Source: ZC4RG29 sp036381475
GTDB lineage: Bacteria; Bacteroidota; Bacteroidia; Cytophagales; Cyclobacteriaceae
Reading direction: 5' to 3'
Assembly (NCBI GenBank): GCA_036381475.1
Contig: DASVCT010000074.1
Location: forward strand, 1-32,294
DNA: 32,294 nt
How positions within the stretch are numbered: position 1 is the stretch's first letter; each line of letters starts with the position of its first letter. Below, piece by piece: positions 14,830-22,616 of this stretch. Below the pieces are notes generated by a model. It saw nothing but the letters and a program-made list of their open reading frames with translations, was not told the DNA's origin and searched no databases. The position numbers and the translations under genes are program-made.

Positions 14830-17800
14830 TTAGAACCTTACGTTAAGAGTTAGATTGAAATTCCTCGTCGTGGGCAGTGACGAGTTCTCATACCCTGCCC
14901 GAAAATCGCCTGACGACTGTATTGCCTCCGGATCCAATCCCGGCAGGTCTTTGTACAAAATCGCCACGTTCCGACACGCAGCTGTGAGTGTTAGTCCCTT
15001 AACAAAGCTTAGGGCAGGAACACTTTGTATCGCGTTAGTGAAGTTGTATGACAAGGAGACATTGCGCAGTTTAACGAAATCAGACTTGAACGTGAAGGGA
15101 TCCCCGATTTGCAAGTTCCTGTAGTCTGCGTAGAATCCTTGAAGGTCTGTTACGGCAGTTGCATTAGGTTCTCCTGAACTTTCATACACAGCGTCCATGA
15201 TAATTCCATCCTCCCCTTCGCGACGTCCCTCAAGCGACATCTTAGAGAGACCCTGACGCAGCATGTTCAGGTGGGTCGACGACAATACCGTACCACCAAA
15301 CTTATAGTCGATATGAATACCCAAAGTAAAGTTCCTGTACGTGATCGTGTTGTTCCAGCCTCCAACGTGTTTCGGAATAGAGCTACCCACGGGCAAGAAG
15401 CCATTGGTTTTCTCTGCGCCGGGTGTGCTCGCATTGGTGGCAAGGAGTCGTCCATTGTCGTTGACCAGAATCTGACCCTGAGCGTTCCTCCTGAAGGATC
15501 TCGTGTACAGTTGGTTCATCGCTAACCCTTCGGTATAGCGCAATTCGCCAAGGAACTCGTTACCCGTTCCATTGAAGTAGATTACGAGTATCGTGCCACT
15601 GTCGTTCCCGACATCCAACACTTTGGTTGCAAGGTATGCGTTGTTCCAGGAGGTTGTCCAGCTGAAGCCGGCAGTCTCGATAGGCGTAACCTGGATCAAC
15701 GTTTCAAGCCCGCGGTTTCGCAGTGAAGCTTTATTTTCCCGGGAGTTGTCGTAACCCGACGCATTTGAAATCGTTACGTCGATGATTTGGTCGGTGGTTA
15801 CTTTGTCGAACGCCGCTACATCCAGCAACACCTTGTTGTTAAACATTCGCATTTCAAGGCCGATTTCTTTTTCCGTTACCGTGAAGGGCTGCAGCGTAGG
15901 GTTCGGAGCGAGGTTGCCGCTGATTCCGGCAAGCGATTGTCCGTTGAAAGGATTTGCATTGATTGCATAGGTAAGAACGCCATCGTATGGATTCACACCA
16001 TTCGCACTCCCTACCTGGGCCCACGATGCCCTCAGTTTACCGTAAGAGAGCCAGCTTTGGTTTGTGAGCAATTCCGAGAAAATAAAGCTACCCGATATGG
16101 AAGGGTAGAATTTGCTGTTGTTGTCGGGGTTCAGAACTGAGAACCAGTCGTTCCTCCCGGTAAAGTTCAGGTACAGCATTCCGTTATATCCAAACTCGGC
16201 CCATCCGTAGAGTGAGTTTACACGACTCCGGCTGAAGACATAGCCAGCGATATTCTGATTCCGAAGCGTTCCATTAGAGAGAGAATAAAGATCTGCGACA
16301 ATGAAGTTGCTGGAATTTTGTTCGTTGCGCTGGAACTTGGTCCGCCAGGTGTTTCCTCCGAAACTGGCGTCCACAGAGAACTTGCCAAACTCCTTGCTGC
16401 CCCCTATGAGGAAGTCGGCGTTGATATCCGTTGTGACGTCCTGCCGAATGTTGTAATTGCCGCGGTACGTTCCGTCACCATTGAAGAGCGTCGGGGCGCC
16501 GGAACCATTAAGTGCATTCCATTCCATGAAGTTTTGGCCGTGGTCGTAATTGAATCGTCCTTGGATGTACAGCCAATCGGTAAACTCGTACCGCAAGGTT
16601 GCCGTTCCGAGGAGACGATTTCGATCATCATTGAAAAACTGACCCTTTTGAATGGCGTAATAGGGATTGTTGATCGTTCCGAGAAAACCATTCGTACGCA
16701 ACTCCGCTCCGGTTACCGGATCAATGGCGTTATCCCTAAACGCTTCCAGCGGCGTCGAGATGGCGAGCCGGTTGAAGAAGTTAATGGGGCCATCCCCCTG
16801 TGTTCCTATTTGAGGAGGATTAATGTTTTCTTCATCCGCGTAGTTGACGTTCAATTGCAGCTTGAGTTTTTCAGTAATGCTGTGGTTGATGCCTACGTTG
16901 AAGATTCTCTTTTTGTAATCATTGTTAGGCACGATACCTTTTGCATCGGTATTGGAGAACGAAACGCGGAAACTGCCCTTGTCGCTACCGCCTGAGAGGC
17001 CGACGGTGTTGGTCCAGTTCGTTCCGGCACGCAGGAAGTCGAACAGGCGGTCCGGGTAAGCAGAGTAAGGCCGCATTACACCGTCGAAGTTCACAGTGGG
17101 GACGCCATCGAGTCGCTCACCAAAACCGAATTGTCCAGCAGCCTGGGCTTCTCCTTGCGTTAGCGGCCGCTTCCCACCGGTTCCCAATCCATACTCAGTC
17201 TGGGTGATCTCATCAAGAAAATTCAACGCATGCGAGACCGAGTAGCTGGAAGTGAAGTCTACACCGAGTCCCTCGCCTTTGCTTCCGGACTTCGTTGTGA
17301 TGATAATGGCACCATTGGCCGCCCTTGCACCATAGATGGCCGCGGCGGTGGAACCTTTGAGGACCGTCATGCTCTCGATGTCGTCAGGATTGATGTTTTG
17401 CAGGTTATCGCCGCGGTCGCGTTGCGACACTGCGCCAGCCCCGTTCGTGCCGCGAGCGCCTTGATCCATGGGCAAGCCATTGACGACGATAAGAGGGGCA
17501 TTGTTACCTCCTGCGAATGCGGCCTGACCCCGGAGACGTATCTGAACGCTTGCACCGGCCCCTGCTGCAGGCGGCGTAATGTTAAGACCAGCCACCTTAC
17601 CTTCGAGTGATTCCATCAGGTTAGTGGTGCGCTGATGGACGAGTTCGCTGGTCTGCACGGAAGTCGCGGCATAACCGAGCTTCTTTGACTCCTTTTCAAT
17701 ACCGAGTGCCGTAACTACGACCTCTTGCAGGGATCGGACATCGGGCGCCAGCGACACATCAATTTCTGTCCGGGCGCCAACGGTCACTTCCACAGTGCCG

Positions 17801-18063
17801 TAGCCCACGAAGGAGAAGACAAGGACGCTGTTTTCGCTCGGCACATCAAGCGAGTACCGGCCATCAGAGTCAGTTGATGTCCCGACCGCTGTACCTTTAA
17901 CGACTACGTTCACGCCGGGAAAGGCATTTCCCGTTTCGTCTGTAACGCGGCCGCTTACACCAATAAGGGCCTGGGCATGCGGTGAAGATGGGGGTTCGGC
18001 TGCCCGTGCCGCCCCCACGTTGATCAGCAATAGCGCGCTGCACAACAGGTAGAGCTGCTTCAT
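14830..18063 (-). CDS. SusC/RagA TonB-dependent outer-membrane transporter
   Basis: A 1077-residue outer-membrane importer for oligosaccharides, energised by TonB. In order: signal peptide (to about A21), a carboxypeptidase-D regulatory-like domain (about 35-106, GVSGRVTDETGNAFPGVNV and LVFSFVGYGT), TonB-box region (LQEVVVTALG, 112-121), plug (about 122-250, with PLIVVNGLPMDQG and DDIESMTVLKGSTAAAIYG), and a barrel ending in NLTLNVRF with the terminal Phe. There is no STN domain, so it is not wired to a FecR/sigma pair. This sets it apart from the SusC at 23767. It is followed by susD after 4 bp. GTAAAAAATAC occurs on the plus strand about 100 bases upstream of the start and also before the esterase gene at 10261. 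The AraC regulator encoded just upstream is the obvious candidate controller. Confidence 0.96.
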   Translation of the reverse strand: MKQLYLLCSALLLINVGAARAAEPPSSPHAQALIGVSGRVTDETGNAFPGVNVVVKGTAVGTSTDSDGRYSLDVPSENSVLVFSFVGYGTVEVTVGARTEIDVSLAPDVRSLQEVVVTALGIEKESKKLGYAATSVQTSELVHQRTTNLMESLEGKVAGLNITPPAAGAGASVQIRLRGQAAFAGGNNAPLIVVNGLPMDQGARGTNGAGAVSQRDRGDNLQNINPDDIESMTVLKGSTAAAIYGARAANGAIIITTKSGSKGEGLGVDFTSSYSVSHALNFLDEITQTEYGLGTGGKRPLTQGEAQAAGQFGFGERLDGVPTVNFDGVMRPYSAYPDRLFDFLRAGTNWTNTVGLSGGSDKGSFRVSFSNTDAKGIVPNNDYKKRIFNVGINHSITEKLKLQLNVNYADEENINPPQIGTQGDGPINFFNRLAISTPLEAFRDNAIDPVTGAELRTNGFLGTINNPYYAIQKGQFFNDDRNRLLGTATLRYEFTDWLYIQGRFNYDHGQNFMEWNALNGSGAPTLFNGDGTYRGNYNIRQDVTTDINADFLIGGSKEFGKFSVDASFGGNTWRTKFQRNEQNSSNFIVADLYSLSNGTLRNQNIAGYVFSRSRVNSLYGWAEFGYNGMLYLNFTGRNDWFSVLNPDNNSKFYPSISGSFIFSELLTNQSWLSYGKLRASWAQVGSANGVNPYDGVLTYAINANPFNGQSLAGISGNLAPNPTLQPFTVTEKEIGLEMRMFNNKVLLDVAAFDKVTTDQIIDVTISNASGYDNSRENKASLRNRGLETLIQVTPIETAGFSWTTSWNNAYLATKVLDVGNDSGTILVIYFNGTGNEFLGELRYTEGLAMNQLYTRSFRRNAQGQILVNDNGRLLATNASTPGAEKTNGFLPVGSSIPKHVGGWNNTITYRNFTLGIHIDYKFGGTVLSSTHLNMLRQGLSKMSLEGRREGEDGIIMDAVYESSGEPNATAVTDLQGFYADYRNLQIGDPFTFKSDFVKLRNVSLSYNFTNAIQSVPALSFVKGLTLTAACRNVAILYKDLPGLDPEAIQSSGDFRAGYENSSLPTTRNFNLTLNVRF

Positions 18064-18160
18064 TTTTTAGGATTTAGGTTATGATTTGGGTTAAAGAATT
18101 GATTTACAGATAATTGACTCCTGCCCTATCACGGAAACCCTCACGGCACGATGGAATAAA

Positions 18161-18180
18161 AGTAAAAAATACACTTAATC
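18161..18180 (-). promoter_or_regulatory. Putative operator upstream of susC
   Basis: On the plus strand AGTAAAAAATACACTTAATC spans 18161-18180, 98-117 bases before the susC start at 18063. The core GTAAAAAATAC (18162-18172) is identical to bases 10207-10217 upstream of the secreted esterase. Taking both copies together suggests a symmetric consensus AAGTGTA-(A/T)n-TACACTT. Proposed as a regulator site; no binding data can be inferred. Confidence 0.4.
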
Positions 18181-18627
18181 CCCACTTCCAAAATTGATCA
18201 GCGAAAGATTTTGAACAATCGATTGCGGTAACCATTGCGGGTGGGCCTGCCTTGCGGCAGGCAGAGGAAACCGCGGAGACGCGGAGATACGGAGGTTTTT
18301 TGGTTTATCAAGATAGTAAGGTCTGAGGCACAGGCATCCTAAGATGTACCACAGACTTCGAGGACCGCAGAGCCGGGTCGCCTGACGGCGACAGGTTTTG
18401 ATCCGCGCAGAACACATAACAACACATAGGAGGCATAGATCAGAAACCTTCGTTGTGATCCATTAACGCAAACGTCGGGTGTACCCGACTTCAACACTTG
18501 AGCACATCAACACTTCAACACATTATCGCAGAGCCGGGTCGCCTGGCGGCAGCGCATTCCAGATAGCTGCTCACTATCAATTCTGCTAACCATTTGGCAG
18601 GTAGCGCAACATCAACACGTCAACACA
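18181..18627. repeat. Repeat-rich gap between susC and araC-type gene
   Basis: No gene is supported in this stretch. It holds a hairpin GCCTGCC/GGCAGGC (18245-18262), tandem CGCGGAGA-like units (about 18271-18295), and two copies of a 24-base direct repeat with one mismatch (18366-18389 and 18527-18550, starting CGCAGAGCCGGGTCGCCTG). There are also two arrays of CAACACTT/CAACACAT units (about 18490-18525 and 18609-18645). The second array runs into the 3' end of the AraC gene. An open frame across 18175-18417 is a translation of repeats. Confidence 0.7.
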
Positions 18628-19521
18628 TCAACACTTCAACACATTTTCGGCATTCCTCCGCCGAAACTCTCCTGGAGTATAGCCAGTAAACTTCTTGAAC
18701 GTCGTCGAGAAATGTTGTGATGAATAAAAGCCGGTTTCAAGGGCTATGTCGGTGACGTTCGCGTCAGTGCTTTTCAGCTTTTGGATGGTTTCCGATATCC
18801 TGATCTTTATAAGGTAGTTGAGTGGAGAAAAGCCCGTGCATCGCTTTACCTTTTCTGTGAAGGCAGTCGTACCCAATCCGAAAAGTCCGGCCATCTCTTC
18901 GACAGTCCATTGATACGCCAGGTTGCCTCGCAGGATCTGCTCCAACTGAAGCACCAGTTCAGGCGGATCGGTGCGGACAGGTGAGTGCAGTTTCGATTGG
19001 CGAGCGATAAGTATGAGAAGGGAATCGATCAAATGATTGACACGGGTGAGATAACACAATTCCCGATCTGTAATTTCTGCATGCAACTGCTGGAAGATGT
19101 TAAGCGTCTCTCCCATCTTCAGCACCTTGACATTATTGGTTGCGAGAATATTCCCGATGTCATGCCGATCACGAGGCGACAAATTACTCCACTTGCCCAG
19201 AGCAATGCCCCCTTTTTTCTTCACGTCGGCCTCGAGGTGCAACCATAACAACGTGCCGATATCCAGAAATCCCATGGCACCACCGATATCCTGGCCGGGA
19301 AGCACAATGGCAACATCACCCGGATAAAGCACAAATCGCTTAGCATCGATCAGCCATTCAAATTTTCCATCCAGAACATAGTACAGGCGCAGGGTGTTGG
19401 AGGTGACAAGAGGAAATGTGTCAAACCTGACGTTATTGTTCTTCCTGAGGACAAATTCGTGCACATGCGCCAAATGCGCCAACTCGTCCGACTTTCCGTA
19501 CTGAAATGAAAACGGATTCAT
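18628..19521 (-). CDS. AraC family transcriptional regulator
   Basis: A 297-residue cytoplasmic regulator. The ATG at 19521 is preferred over a TTG four codons earlier. The N-terminal part (about 20-100) is a cupin-like sensor (LRLYYVLDGKFEWLIDAKRFVLYPGDVAIVLPGQ). The C-terminal double helix-turn-helix spans about 206-288, with VEEMAGLFGLGTTAFTEKVK, FSPLNYLIKIRISE, the second recognition unit VTDIALETGFYSSQHFSTTF, and FKKFTGYTPGEFRR. It lies 32 bp after the CE1-CE1 esterase gene on the same strand, so both are probably one transcript, and upstream of susCD, the likely target. AraC proteins in such loci usually respond to a sugar. The C-terminal VLKC and the stop codon are encoded by a GTGTTGA-type tandem repeat, so the tail is probably acquired. 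Confidence 0.92.
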   Translation of the reverse strand: MNPFSFQYGKSDELAHLAHVHEFVLRKNNNVRFDTFPLVTSNTLRLYYVLDGKFEWLIDAKRFVLYPGDVAIVLPGQDIGGAMGFLDIGTLLWLHLEADVKKKGGIALGKWSNLSPRDRHDIGNILATNNVKVLKMGETLNIFQQLHAEITDRELCYLTRVNHLIDSLLILIARQSKLHSPVRTDPPELVLQLEQILRGNLAYQWTVEEMAGLFGLGTTAFTEKVKRCTGFSPLNYLIKIRISETIQKLKSTDANVTDIALETGFYSSQHFSTTFKKFTGYTPGEFRRRNAENVLKC

Positions 19522-19553
19522 CGTCTTCCGCAATAAGGCCCGAAACGTTCCGC

Positions 19554-21479
19554 TTACCGGAACAGCAATGGCGCGAAGCTGTACAGGTTATGACGCCATA
19601 CCGGCCATGTGTGTCCTCCCGTGTGTTCGGTGTATGAATATTTGATCCCCATCTCGTCAAACTTCGCCATCATGATTTTGCAATTCTCATAGGCGATGTC
19701 TTCCTTCCCTCCCATCGCAATCCAAAAGCTCTTCAGATTCGAGTTGATTGTCGCGGCATTCTCTTTCATGAACGCATACTCGGGATCAGAGACAGCCGGT
19801 TGATTGCTCCACCACCCCGAACTGAATACGCCGAGATAGCCGAACATATCCGTGTTGTGCACTCCAGTGTGAAGCGTGTGCAGGCCGCCCATCGACAAGC
19901 CAGCGAGCGCCCTGTTCGCAGCGCCGGTCGCCACACGAAAATTGCTTTCCACGAAGGGGATGACACTTTCTTTGAGCTCCCTGCTGAACATGCCCAGGGC
20001 CTGCTGCCCGAAGCCCGCAAGCCCCGATGGTCCCAGGTTCGCGTCGACCATCACCACGAGCATGGGCAACGCCTTCTTTTCCGCGATCAGGTTGTCGAGA
20101 ATCAAATCCGTATTTCCCTGTGTAGCCCATCCCCTCTCGTCTTCACCACCACCATGCAGGATGTACAAAACGGGATAATTTTTGTCGGTCTCGGTATCGT
20201 ATCCTGGCGGTGTATACACATAGCACCTTCTCCAGCTTCCGGTAACCGGCGAGTAGTATCGCTTTATTCTTATATCACCGTGCGGGACATCTTTAATCGC
20301 ATAATAGTCGTCGCCGGGAAAGGGTATTTCAATACCGCTGGCCATTCGACCCATCCCATAAAAGGTTTCGCTCGCCGGGTCGGCAACGGCTACGCCATCG
20401 ATTAACAACGAGTAATAGTGAAAACCGGGACCGATAGAATCCGTCGTGGCCTCCCAAACACCTTGCTCGTCTTTCACCAAATCGTACTTCTTGCCCAGAT
20501 CAATCTGCACCCTTTGAGCCTCCGGGGCGTTAATACGAAACATTACCCGACTGTGTGGCAAAATCCGGGGGTATTTGGCCGATCGTACATTCGTGGAAGC
20601 GGCGTTGCCCAGTACCGTATACTCCGGAAAGCTTGCTTCATTAACTGGCTTGAACAACAGCTGGGAAAACATATACAGGTCGTTCTTCCAAACATTAAAA
20701 TCATGAACACCGGGTTCCACATAATAGATATGCGGCACATTATACTTTTGGAGGTAATCGTGAAGCCGCTGGCTAAACAAAATGAGGTTATCGTCAAGAC
20801 CGCACGAAATCCAAAGCAGCGTCAACTGCTCCTTTGTCTTCTGTGGATCTGGCACCAATACGTCCGGCGTCTTCGTGTTAGGGGCAGAAGAAAAACCGCC
20901 TATCCATGCAAACCGATCAAGATGGCCGAGTCCGAAGTTCAACGACTGCCCACCGCCCATTGACAAGCCTGCGATCGCACGATGATCGCGGTCCTTGATC
21001 ACAGGAAAATTCTTCTCTATGAATGGAATAAGATCATTCAACAAGTCCTGCTCGAACGTCGCAAATGCCTGCACCCTTTCAGGCTCAAAAACGTTACCTC
21101 CCGCCCGATCGTCCTTCATTGCCCTTCCATTAGGCATTACAACGATCATGGGACTCAACTTTCCTTGTGCATAAAGATTATCCAGTATCACCGGAACGTT
21201 GGCGCCCTTCAGCCATTCCTTTTCGTCTCCACCAATGCCATGCAACAAATACAAGACGGGATATTTTTTTCGTTTGGAATAACCAGGGGGAGTATATATG
21301 AGTGCTTTACGCTTTACGCCAACTGTTTTTGAGGGATACATAATGGAGTCCAGCTTTCCATGAGGAATGCTGTTTTGCATTACGTCAAATCCTTCAGGAG
21401 CGCGGATCTCCAGTTGCTGCGCAATGGCGCCCGATGTTATAATAAAGAAGATTGAAAATATGAGTAGCCCCTTTTTCAT
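19554..21479 (-). CDS. Two-domain CE1 esterase (CE1 - E-set/CBM48-like - CE1)
   Basis: A 641-residue secreted esterase fusion. The ATG at 21479 gives a clean signal peptide (MKKGLLIFSIFFIITSGAIAQ); frame upstream of it overlaps a decayed gene on the other strand and is rejected. Module 1 (about 45-280): RKALIYTPPGYSKRKKYPVLYLLHG, nucleophile S173 in GLSMGG, D229/D230 in CGLDDN, H259 in GVHDF. A beta-sandwich of the E-set/CBM48 type follows (about 310-395, VMFRINAPEAQRVQIDLG...GPGFHYYSLLIDG). Module 2 (about 402-641): CYVYTPPGYDTETDKNYPVLYILHG, S529 in GLSMGG, D594 in GKED, H623 in GGHTW. Both triads look complete, so both halves may be active, perhaps on different esters. Family 1 esterases remove feruloyl or acetyl groups from xylan and related chains. 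It leads the locus and is followed 32 bp later by the AraC gene. A strong inverted repeat lies 54-98 bases upstream. Confidence 0.92.
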   Translation of the reverse strand: MKKGLLIFSIFFIITSGAIAQQLEIRAPEGFDVMQNSIPHGKLDSIMYPSKTVGVKRKALIYTPPGYSKRKKYPVLYLLHGIGGDEKEWLKGANVPVILDNLYAQGKLSPMIVVMPNGRAMKDDRAGGNVFEPERVQAFATFEQDLLNDLIPFIEKNFPVIKDRDHRAIAGLSMGGGQSLNFGLGHLDRFAWIGGFSSAPNTKTPDVLVPDPQKTKEQLTLLWISCGLDDNLILFSQRLHDYLQKYNVPHIYYVEPGVHDFNVWKNDLYMFSQLLFKPVNEASFPEYTVLGNAASTNVRSAKYPRILPHSRVMFRINAPEAQRVQIDLGKKYDLVKDEQGVWEATTDSIGPGFHYYSLLIDGVAVADPASETFYGMGRMASGIEIPFPGDDYYAIKDVPHGDIRIKRYYSPVTGSWRRCYVYTPPGYDTETDKNYPVLYILHGGGEDERGWATQGNTDLILDNLIAEKKALPMLVVMVDANLGPSGLAGFGQQALGMFSRELKESVIPFVESNFRVATGAANRALAGLSMGGLHTLHTGVHNTDMFGYLGVFSSGWWSNQPAVSDPEYAFMKENAATINSNLKSFWIAMGGKEDIAYENCKIMMAKFDEMGIKYSYTEHTGGHTWPVWRHNLYSFAPLLFR

Positions 21480-21532
21480 GATATGCCCAGACATTGGGAG
21501 GTTGGTTCTTACTGATTCTGTAAGATATAGAT

Positions 21533-21577
21533 AATTGTGTAAAAATGACACGATATTTGTGTCATTTTTACACAATT
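21533..21577. promoter_or_regulatory. Perfect 19-bp inverted repeat upstream of CE1-CE1 gene
   Basis: The left arm, AATTGTGTAAAAATGACAC (21533-21551), pairs fully with the right arm at 21559-21577 around the 7-base GATATTT. It ends 54 bases before the esterase start. Each arm holds GTAAAAATGAC, close to GTAAAAAATAC found upstream of susC and of the esterase at 10261. The stem is AT-rich and lacks a following T-tract, so an operator is more likely than a terminator. It could also be the end of a small repeat next to the pseudogene. Confidence 0.6.
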
Positions 21578-21614
21578 TTCTTTCAAGATGGAACAATGCA
21601 TCCTCCTCACCCCG

Positions 21615-21770
21615 CCTCCCAACGCTTTCGTCATGCCGAACGGGATAATCTGTCACCAGGCGGCAAAACCCATTACATCAGATGAAACCTGGTATCCATT
21701 ATAGCGGTAAGGATAACCATATCTGGGCCTGCGATGCGAACGCCGATGGCACAATAAGCAACGGGTCAAG
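21615..21770 (+). pseudogene. Decayed SMP-30/gluconolactonase gene fragment
   Basis: Translated in shifting frames, this stretch reads NAFVMPNGII, then SPGGKTHYI, then DETWYP, then KDNHIWACDANADGTISNG. The intact SMP-30 domain at 28885-30813 has NAFAMPNGIV, SPDGKTLYI, DDESWYP, KDNHIWAYDVNPDGTISNG in the same order. DNA similarity is obvious too (both read GATAACCATATCTGGGCCT-like runs). A one-base loss near 21650, a gap of about 14 bases near 21680 and a two-base loss near 21700 break the frame, with in-frame stops. Only about 50 codons remain and nothing recognisable flanks them. It is on the plus strand, opposite to the intact copy. This remnant shows that the apparent open frame running through it on the minus strand is not coding. 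Confidence 0.85.
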
Positions 21771-21846
21771 CACCGGAGAGAAAAGGGAAATCGTCAAGCG
21801 TCGTCGTCAGTGAAACAATTCAAGAATCTTCCCGACTGTACAGGAC

Positions 21847-22434
21847 TCAAAACAGCCCTGAGCAGATGATGGCGACGAGCGTAGTAATGTAATCCTTCAG
21901 GTGAAGCCTTAACTCCTTCAGCGACTTGGTCAGGTGATACTGGATCGCCTTCTCAGACAGGTTTAGTGCCTTTGATATCTCAGGGAGAGATTTACCCTGG
22001 AGCTTGTTCAGCTTGAATACAGTCTTCGTTTTTTCAGGCAGACGCTCCATACCTTGCTCAAGTGCATCGGCCAGCAAGTCATAATCAATATCCAATTGCG
22101 TCTGGTTGGCGTACTTTGGAATAAACACACTGTAATGGTTCCAGTATTTCTTGTGGTTTATCAAACTACGGATATGCTTTATGGTCTTGTATTTGAGCGC
22201 TGTGAAAAGGTAAGATCTAAAATTCTCAATTTGCCTATCGCTCCTGTTGTGCCAGATATCCGTGAAAACTTCCTGAACAATCTCCTTGGCTTCCTCATTC
22301 GAAAACACCCTGCCCTTAACGAAGCAATGGGCTTGCCTCCAATAGCGAAGGAATAATACCTCGAATGCTCCTTTTTCGCCACTTCTCAAAGCTTCGGTCA
22401 ATTCAGCATCGGTATTATTGTAAAAAGCTTTCAT
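21847..22434 (-). CDS. ECF-type RNA polymerase sigma factor (FecI-like)
   Basis: A 195-residue sigma-70 family extracytoplasmic-function factor. The ATG at 22434 is chosen over an upstream TTG. Region 2 spans about 20-90 (GAFEVLFLRYWRQAHCFVKG, EEAKEIVQEVFTDIWHNR, NFRSYLFTALKYKTIKHIR). Region 4 spans about 120-175 (ALEQGMERLPEKTKTVFKL, SLPEISKALNLSEKAIQYHLTKSLKELR). A hydrophobic tail (TTLVAIICSGLF) ends the protein, a common trait of Bacteroidota SusC-linked sigma factors. It should direct polymerase to the nearby susCD operon when released by FecR. It is divergent from fecR with 182 bp between the start codons, where most such pairs are co-directional. Confidence 0.94.
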   Translation of the reverse strand: MKAFYNNTDAELTEALRSGEKGAFEVLFLRYWRQAHCFVKGRVFSNEEAKEIVQEVFTDIWHNRSDRQIENFRSYLFTALKYKTIKHIRSLINHKKYWNHYSVFIPKYANQTQLDIDYDLLADALEQGMERLPEKTKTVFKLNKLQGKSLPEISKALNLSEKAIQYHLTKSLKELRLHLKDYITTLVAIICSGLF

Positions 22435-22616
22435 CGCACGCCTGGACACGAGGCGCAATTAAACATTGCGCTACTATTGAACAACAAATCCAAGTTTGGA
22501 AATTATACTTCTGACCCCTAAGCAAGATAGAATAATGCGCAAGCAATTGCAATCGATTTAATTTATTTTGATTGCGATTTAGGAAAAATTGATCGTTGTG
22601 GGACTATACTGTTATC
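22435..22616. promoter_or_regulatory. Divergent promoter region of sigma factor and fecR
   Basis: This 182-bp AT-rich gap must hold both promoters. GCGCAAT (22453-22459) and ATTGCGC (22465-22471) form a perfect 7-bp stem 19-37 bases before the sigma start. GCAATC and GATTGC flank an AT-rich core around 22550-22577. TTTATTTTG near 22562-22570 is one base short of a -7 box (TAnnTTTG) for fecR. No strong match for the sigma gene was found, so it may use another sigma or its own product. Confidence 0.4.

Noticed and set aside
16318..16995. A 225-codon open frame on the plus strand inside susC
   Set aside because: It is antisense to strongly conserved SusC barrel sequence, has no recognisable domain, and arises from codon bias of the real gene.
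18175..18417. An 80-codon open frame upstream of susC
   Set aside because: Its residues are translations of the CGCGGAGA and GCCTGCC/GGCAGGC repeats, with no start context or family features.
21480..21656. A 59-residue N-terminal extension of the CE1-CE1 esterase
   Set aside because: It crosses the 19-bp inverted repeat and the SMP-30 remnant on the other strand, and the internal ATG at 21479 begins a typical signal peptide.
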